DNA from: Nitrospirota bacterium
Lineage (GTDB): Bacteria > JACPQY01
Reading direction: 5' to 3'
Length of the DNA: 64,000 nt
Assembly (NCBI GenBank): GCA_016190245.1
Contig: JACPQY010000040.1
Span: 30,574 to 94,573, forward strand
Shown: positions 59,856-64,000 of the stretch, piece by piece
Layout of the letters: the number at the start of each line of letters is the position of its first letter
Numbering within the stretch: position 1 is the stretch's first letter
The notes under the pieces: generated by a model
What the model was told of the DNA's origin: nothing
Seen by the model: the letters and a program-made list of their open reading frames with translations, nothing else
The model's database searches: none
Position numbers and translations under genes: made by a program

Positions 59856-60674
59856 ATGAGACCAGGTGCTGCGCTTGGACTGGGCATCGTCGCGCTCTCA
59901 GTCGCAGGCTACTGGCAGTACATGAAGCGGGTGGGGCGGGAAGCCCGGGAGGGGCGAAGAACGGAGGCGGTTGCACCGGAGGTGGCGGCGGACGAGTCCG
60001 AGTTTGCCACGGCGCGCGAGCGCATGGTGAGCGTCCAGATCGAGGCCCGGGGCGTGAAAGACCCGGCCGTGCTCAAGGCGATGCGAGCGGTCCGCAGGCA
60101 CCTCTTCGTTCCCGCTGCCGAGTTGGCGGAAGCCTACGAGGATCGGCCGCTTCCCATCGGAGACGGGCAGACGATCTCGCAACCCTACATCGTGGCCCTG
60201 ATGACGGAGCTGCTTCAGGCGAAGCCTGGAGGGCGTGTCCTCGAGGTCGGGACCGGCTCGGGCTACCAGGCGGCCGTGCTCGCGGAGATGGGTCTCGAAG
60301 TGTATTCGATCGAGATCATCCCCGAGCTGGCGGAGGCGGCGATGGATCGTCTGCAAAGGCTGGGTTACCTGGCGCCTACCGAGGGGGAGTCGGGTGGCCG
60401 CAACGCACCCGGAAAGGTTCGCGTCCGGATCGGCGACGGCTACAACGGCTGGCCCGACGTGGCTCCGTTTGAGGGGATCCTCGTGACGGCGGCGGCTGAA
60501 GACATCCCTCCCGCCTTGGTCGAGCAGCTCAAGCCAACCGGTCGGCTCGTGATCCCGATGGGGAGTGGCGCGGGTGAGCAGGACCTCGTCCTCGTGACCC
60601 GCGATGAGAAGGGCCGGATCCGCACCCGCACCATCGTCCCCGTCCGCTTCGTCCCCCTCGTCCACGCACCTTGA
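59856..60674 (+). CDS. pcm: Protein-L-isoaspartate O-methyltransferase, membrane-anchored or exported
   Basis: 272 residues. Repairs isoaspartyl residues by AdoMet-dependent methylation. Marks: RHLFVP, LPIGDGQTISQPYIVALMTEL, the AdoMet site VLEVGTGSGYQAAVLAEMGL, and ILVTAAAEDIPPALVEQLKPTG with GRLVIPMG. The first 25 residues are hydrophobic (LGLGIVALSVAGYWQYMKR), an uncleaved anchor or signal that is atypical for the cytosolic E. coli enzyme and suggests action on envelope or periplasmic proteins. GGAGGCGG lies before the ATG. It follows the unknown secreted protein by 40 nt, perhaps in the same transcript. Confidence 0.93.
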   Translation: MRPGAALGLGIVALSVAGYWQYMKRVGREAREGRRTEAVAPEVAADESEFATARERMVSVQIEARGVKDPAVLKAMRAVRRHLFVPAAELAEAYEDRPLPIGDGQTISQPYIVALMTELLQAKPGGRVLEVGTGSGYQAAVLAEMGLEVYSIEIIPELAEAAMDRLQRLGYLAPTEGESGGRNAPGKVRVRIGDGYNGWPDVAPFEGILVTAAAEDIPPALVEQLKPTGRLVIPMGSGAGEQDLVLVTRDEKGRIRTRTIVPVRFVPLVHAP

Positions 60675-60681
60675 AACCGGC

Positions 60682-60766
60682 GGAGGAGGGATCTCCTCCC
60701 CTCAGCGTTCGGGTTCGTGCGGGCTGTGAGGCCCACGGTGCAGCGTGAGCGCTTGAGCGGCCTCAC
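60682..60766. other. Inverted repeats between convergent pcm and ATPase genes
   Basis: GGAGGAG-GGAT-CTCCTCC (60682-60699), and GTGAGGCC (60726-60733) pairing with GGCCTCAC (60759-60766) over a 25 nt loop. They could serve as a bidirectional terminator, but no T tract is present. Confidence 0.35.
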
Positions 60767-60781
60767 GGATTCGACGAAGAC

Positions 60782-61957
60782 TCAGAGAAGTTTGCCGGCC
60801 CGGTCCCGGAGGCTCCCGTTGCGGTCCCGAGTCAGGTGGCGCGTGGACACGTAGCGGACTTCGAGCGAGCCCCACCGACGGGCATATGGGGTATCCACCA
60901 TGGGAGAAACCACCCAGTTCCGGCCCAAGGGGTAGAGCGTTCGGAAGTGATGCACGGTGTCAGGCGAGAACCGATCGGGGTTGACCTTGCATTCGATCGT
61001 ATCTACTCGCCGGTCGCTGCGGGGCAGAACGAAATCCAATTCCCTCCCGCTCTTGTCCCGCCAGTAGGCGATTTCCGAGGTGAATCCCACGGATCGAAGC
61101 GAGTCCAGGACCAGATGTTCCCACAGGATGCCGCGATCTTCTTCGCGAACGGAGTGCCATTCTCGGGCGAAGGTAACGAAGCCTGTGTCGAAGGCGTACA
61201 CCTTGGGCCGGCGCACGATTTCACGTCGCCCGGCGCCGAAAAAGGGCCTGACGGGGAATACGGCATGCGCAATACTCATGGCCTCCACGTAGGCGGAAAC
61301 CGTGGGTCGGCTGATGCCACACTCGGATGCCAGTTTCGACACCTCCAGCAGGCCGCCGCTCTGGTACAGGAGCAGGCGGAGAAGGCTGAGGAAGCCCGAC
61401 CGGTCTCGCACGCCGAACAATTCCGCGATATCCCTTGCATAGTAGCTGTCCATCCATTCCGCGAAGAAGTCCGGCGAGGGTGCGCCGCTGATGAGCGGCT
61501 CTGGAAGGCCGCCGTGGAGCAATCGCCGATCGGGATCCGGAATCCCGAATTCCGTTCGGCACTCGTCCCAGAGCACCGGGGAAAGGTAGATCGTATGTTT
61601 CCGGCCAGTCAGGGAATCCCGGAATTTCTTTGTCGCGGCCAACGTAGAAGAACCGGTTGCCAGAACGCGCAGGCCCGGGAAGGCATCCGCCGCGACCTTC
61701 AACACGTTGCTCGGGTCTTTCAGGCGATGGATTTCATCCAGAACGACGACGGAGCGTTTTCTCAGCGACTTGAAAAAGGCTTCCGGATCCTCCAGCCTTC
61801 GAACCGTCGAAGCCAGGTCGCAGTTCAGATAAGTGACGTTCGGGATCATGTGCGCCAGCGAGGTCTTCCCCACCCTGCGCACGCCCGAGAGCCAAACGAC
61901 GGGCCGGCTCATCCAACCGGATAGAATGCGGTCGATCCAGAAGGGCCGATCAACCAT
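60782..61957 (-). CDS. AAA ATPase with C-terminal DUF4143
   Basis: 391 residues. The N-terminal ATPase has Walker A GVRRVGKTSL (25-34) and Walker B VVVLDEIHRL (near 71), with sensor RVLATGSSTLAA. The middle has a winged-helix-like SKLASECGISRPTVSAYVEAM. The C-terminal DUF4143 domain resembles a PD-(D/E)xK nuclease (GRELDFVLPRSDRRVDTIECKVN). This family is abundant in mobile and defence regions and its role is poorly defined. It sits next to a broken restriction-enzyme gene, in a stretch with lower GC at its 5' side (61920-62050). Confidence 0.9.
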   Translation of the reverse strand: MVDRPFWIDRILSGWMSRPVVWLSGVRRVGKTSLAHMIPNVTYLNCDLASTVRRLEDPEAFFKSLRKRSVVVLDEIHRLKDPSNVLKVAADAFPGLRVLATGSSTLAATKKFRDSLTGRKHTIYLSPVLWDECRTEFGIPDPDRRLLHGGLPEPLISGAPSPDFFAEWMDSYYARDIAELFGVRDRSGFLSLLRLLLYQSGGLLEVSKLASECGISRPTVSAYVEAMSIAHAVFPVRPFFGAGRREIVRRPKVYAFDTGFVTFAREWHSVREEDRGILWEHLVLDSLRSVGFTSEIAYWRDKSGRELDFVLPRSDRRVDTIECKVNPDRFSPDTVHHFRTLYPLGRNWVVSPMVDTPYARRWGSLEVRYVSTRHLTRDRNGSLRDRAGKLL

Positions 61958-62001
61958 GAATCTATAACTATCATAAAGGCGTCCAGATGTAAACTATAAG
62001 T

Positions 62002-62358
62002 TCAGAGTGGCGTCGAGAAGATCAGCATTTTCCTGCTCGCTCGTTGGCTGACAGTCAGCCAGTTGCCGGCAAAAATGCAAGTTATTGAGCGGGATCGTTT
62101 GGCGCGGAGGGTGGAGTTGGTGTCGTAGGTCTTCTCGAAGGTTTCCCGCAGGCGGGGGAATTTCTACGACTCCGGAACTTTCGCGAGGTCCGGAAGATTC
62201 AGTTTGGCGGTTTCGTCGAAGAGGGTCAGTTTTCGCGCGTGGAGCTCGCCGGGGAAGAAGAGTTCGTACACGAGGCCGTTCAGCCATTGCTCGAAATAGG
62301 CCTTCATGAGATCAATCGAAGCCTTGCCCGGATTCCTTCCGCCCTCGGGCTTGGTCAA
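62002..62358 (-). pseudogene. C-terminal remnant of an Eco57I-type restriction/methylase, with in-frame stop
   Basis: Reads PGKASIDLMKAYFEQWLNGL, VYELFFPGELHARKLTLFD, VPES, then TAG at 62164-62166, and then continues in the same frame as KFPRLRETFEKTYDTNSTLR, the usual family continuation, before running out of similarity near RAKRSR. So one nonsense change (probably CAG to TAG) and a probable frameshift or deletion after LRA have broken it; the +1 frame IPLNNLHFCRQLAD looks protein-like. The ATG overlaps the helicase stop by 4 nt. The N-terminal methylase part is missing, so even the intact version was only a tail. Confidence 0.6.
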
Positions 62359-64000
62359 GCACGACCCCGGCGCCGCTGTACAGCCTGAGCCACTGACTTA
62401 AGGCGTTCCTGGATTCGAGATCCCATCCGCTCAAATGGCAGTGCGTCGAAAATGTCCCGAACGATCTCTTCTTCGGTTCGCAACAGGCCGTCGGATATCA
62501 CCCATTCGGTAATTCGTCGAAGTTCGCGGTCGCTGTACTGGTCAATCGTTTCACGAGCCGGAATATCGGGCCGTGCCCCGCGCTGCCGCGCGACGGGTTT
62601 CTGCGGCGCTTGCCTGACGGGTTTGATCCCGCCCGTAGTTGGTGCGGGGGCAACATCGGCGTCCGAGAAATCTGCCCCGCGGACTGCTTCCTCGTATGCT
62701 GAAATCGCGCGCTCTGTCTCCTGCTCGCGGTTGTAGAACCAGTCCGTCGACCAGATGCGGTGGAAGCGCCAGCCCAGCCGCTGGAGATGGGCTTGCCGAA
62801 GCCGATCCCGGTCCCGGGCCGTGGCGCTCGAATGGTACGACGCCCCATCGCACTCGATCGCGAGCACCGGCCGACCTGACTTCTCCGGATGCATCGCGAC
62901 CAGATCGATGCGATAGCGAGACGCGCCGAACTGCGGTCGTGTCCTGACGCCACGGGCCTCCAGCGCGTCGTGAACATCGGCCTCAAACGCATTGAGGCCA
63001 ACGTCTCCCGCGTGCTCTTCTTCGGGAAGCCGCCTACCTCCGCTGGCCGCGTACTCCAGATACGCCTTGAGCAACTGCACGCCCCGACTTCCGGAGCGGT
63101 TCAGGTCGATCTCATCGTGTGAGAAGGAACTGATGACGCACATCCGGCGCTTCGCCCGGGTGACGGCCACGTTCAGGCGACGGTAACCGACCTCTTGGGT
63201 GAGCGGGCCGAAGCGGTGCGGCAGATCGCCATTCGCGGCCTTTCCATAGCCGATCGACAAAATGATGGCGTCGCGTTCATCGCCCTGCACGGTCTCCAGG
63301 TTCTTGACGAAGAAACGTTCTTCCCGGTCTAGCGAGAAAAAGTCCGAGAAGTCAGGCCGGAGATCGAGGGCACGATCCAACGCGGCCTGTACCCGGTTCG
63401 CGTGCTTGATGCCCATGGCGATCACGCCGAGCGATTCGTGGGGGCGCCTTTCCGCGTGCAGCAGCACCTGGCGCACAACTTCCTCGACCTCGCGCGATGC
63501 ACTCTCCTCCTGTCCACCCAGCGCAGGGTCGTGCGGTACGAGGATGTGCCGAATCGCCTCGTGGCCGCGGGCGCTCGGGAAAGTCACGAGCCGCCCCATG
63601 TATATGTGGGTGTTGCTGAATGTGATGAGCCGCTCGTCCTCGCTACGGTAGTGCCATTCCAGGAGCCAGTTCGGCAGGAAGGCTTCCAGCGTACCGAGCA
63701 GACTCTCGAACCCGCCAATTGACGCCGTCGCCGTCGCGAGTGCGTCGCGCGCCTCATCGTCGTCATCGAGGATTTCGTCCTCACCTTCGACAGCCGTCGC
63801 AAAGAACGTCGTTGGCGGCAATTGGTGACGGTCACCGGCCACGACAACCTGTTCTGCGCGGTAGAGGGCGGGGATCGCTTCTTCTTGAAGGATCTGGCTC
63901 GCCTCGTCGAAGACGACGATGTCGAAATGACGCTTGCTGCCGTCCAGCAACTGACTGACCGAAAGCGGGCTCGCGACCCAGCAGGGGGCTATCCGCGTCA
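62355..64000 (-). CDS. Large SF1 helicase with Vsr/DUF559-like nuclease and DUF3320 (5' end outside window)
   Basis: At least 548 residues, open to the window edge. The frame upstream of 63950 reads APCWVASPLSVSQLL, a normal helicase motif, so the true start is beyond 64000. SF1 motifs seen: FDIVVFDEASQ (II), VVAGDRHQLPPT (III), LEWHYRSEDERLITFSN (IV), ETVQGDERDAIILSIGYG (V), YRRLNVAVTRAKRRM (VI). Then a Vsr/DUF559-type nuclease: SRYRIDLVAMHPEKSGRPVL and AIECDGASYHSS with the expected Asp, Glu and Asp. Then DUF3320 (RRITEWVISDGLLRTEEEIV). The order matches large single-protein DUF4011-helicase-Vsr proteins known from phage-defence islands. A restriction-enzyme remnant follows with a 4 nt overlap. 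Confidence 0.9.
   Translation of the reverse strand, partial: TRIAPCWVASPLSVSQLLDGSKRHFDIVVFDEASQILQEEAIPALYRAEQVVVAGDRHQLPPTTFFATAVEGEDEILDDDDEARDALATATASIGGFESLLGTLEAFLPNWLLEWHYRSEDERLITFSNTHIYMGRLVTFPSARGHEAIRHILVPHDPALGGQEESASREVEEVVRQVLLHAERRPHESLGVIAMGIKHANRVQAALDRALDLRPDFSDFFSLDREERFFVKNLETVQGDERDAIILSIGYGKAANGDLPHRFGPLTQEVGYRRLNVAVTRAKRRMCVISSFSHDEIDLNRSGSRGVQLLKAYLEYAASGGRRLPEEEHAGDVGLNAFEADVHDALEARGVRTRPQFGASRYRIDLVAMHPEKSGRPVLAIECDGASYHSSATARDRDRLRQAHLQRLGWRFHRIWSTDWFYNREQETERAISAYEEAVRGADFSDADVAPAPTTGGIKPVRQAPQKPVARQRGARPDIPARETIDQYSDRELRRITEWVISDGLLRTEEEIVRDIFDALPFERMGSRIQERLKSVAQAVQRRRGRA

Overview
The window is GC-rich DNA from a Gram-negative bacterium. It carries LPS-core kinase-like, TolB, outer-membrane porin, lipoprotein and type IV pilus genes, and sigma-54 regulators are frequent. 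I cannot name the phylum. The mix (NXR-clade molybdoenzyme, HemQ, yaaR-holB linkage, nuoJKLMN split from the rest of complex I, many GTAG-type intergenic palindromes) suggests an uncultured Desulfobacterota, Nitrospirota, Methylomirabilota or similar lineage.

Left part (1-12.4 kb): the 3' end of pilC and a Trm112-like gene. A minus-strand housekeeping run follows: aroB, an unknown gene, queC, queE, hemQ and an LPS-kinase-like gene. Divergent from it is a plus-strand complex I block, nuoJKLMN. Then come a small coiled-coil gene and tRNA-Thr(CGT).

Central respiratory locus (12.4-23.5 kb): a membrane histidine kinase with a RegB-type GGxxNPF quinone motif and an NtrC-family response regulator lie next to a textbook -24/-12 promoter. 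That promoter precedes a periplasmic NXR/NarG-like molybdoenzyme operon (alpha, beta, haem-b gamma, TorD-like chaperone, porin). The simplest reading is a redox-gated nitrite-oxidising or nitrate-reducing module.

Middle (23.5-43.6 kb): glmS, tolB, an orphan sigma-54 response regulator, an acyl-CoA carboxyltransferase with a lipocalin-like partner, and a 7 kb surface lipoprotein gene behind an unusually AT-rich region with its own candidate sigma-54 promoter. Next are a REP-associated tyrosine transposase (RAYT), endonuclease V, a PEBP protein, an epimerase and an SCP2-type thiolase.

Right part (43.6-64 kb): a compact minus-strand signalling operon (receiver, membrane HEAT protein, processive glycosyltransferase, REC-GGDEF, hybrid kinase, Hpt, S24/S26 peptidase, thioesterase) that looks like an exopolysaccharide or biofilm control unit. 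It is followed by a propeller lipoprotein, a sigma-54 AAA+ regulator with unusual motifs, an NhaD-like antiporter, holB/yaaR, an SDR, a secreted unknown, pcm, and a defence-like end (DUF4143 ATPase, broken restriction-enzyme gene, large SF1 helicase with Vsr-like nuclease running off the window).

Across the window at least eight genes have the -10 hexamer exactly 6-7 nt before the start codon, most with a good -35 at 17 bp. This implies that leaderless mRNAs are common in this organism. Three copies of a GTAG-ended palindrome, two carrying a nested second palindrome, probably belong with the RAYT gene.
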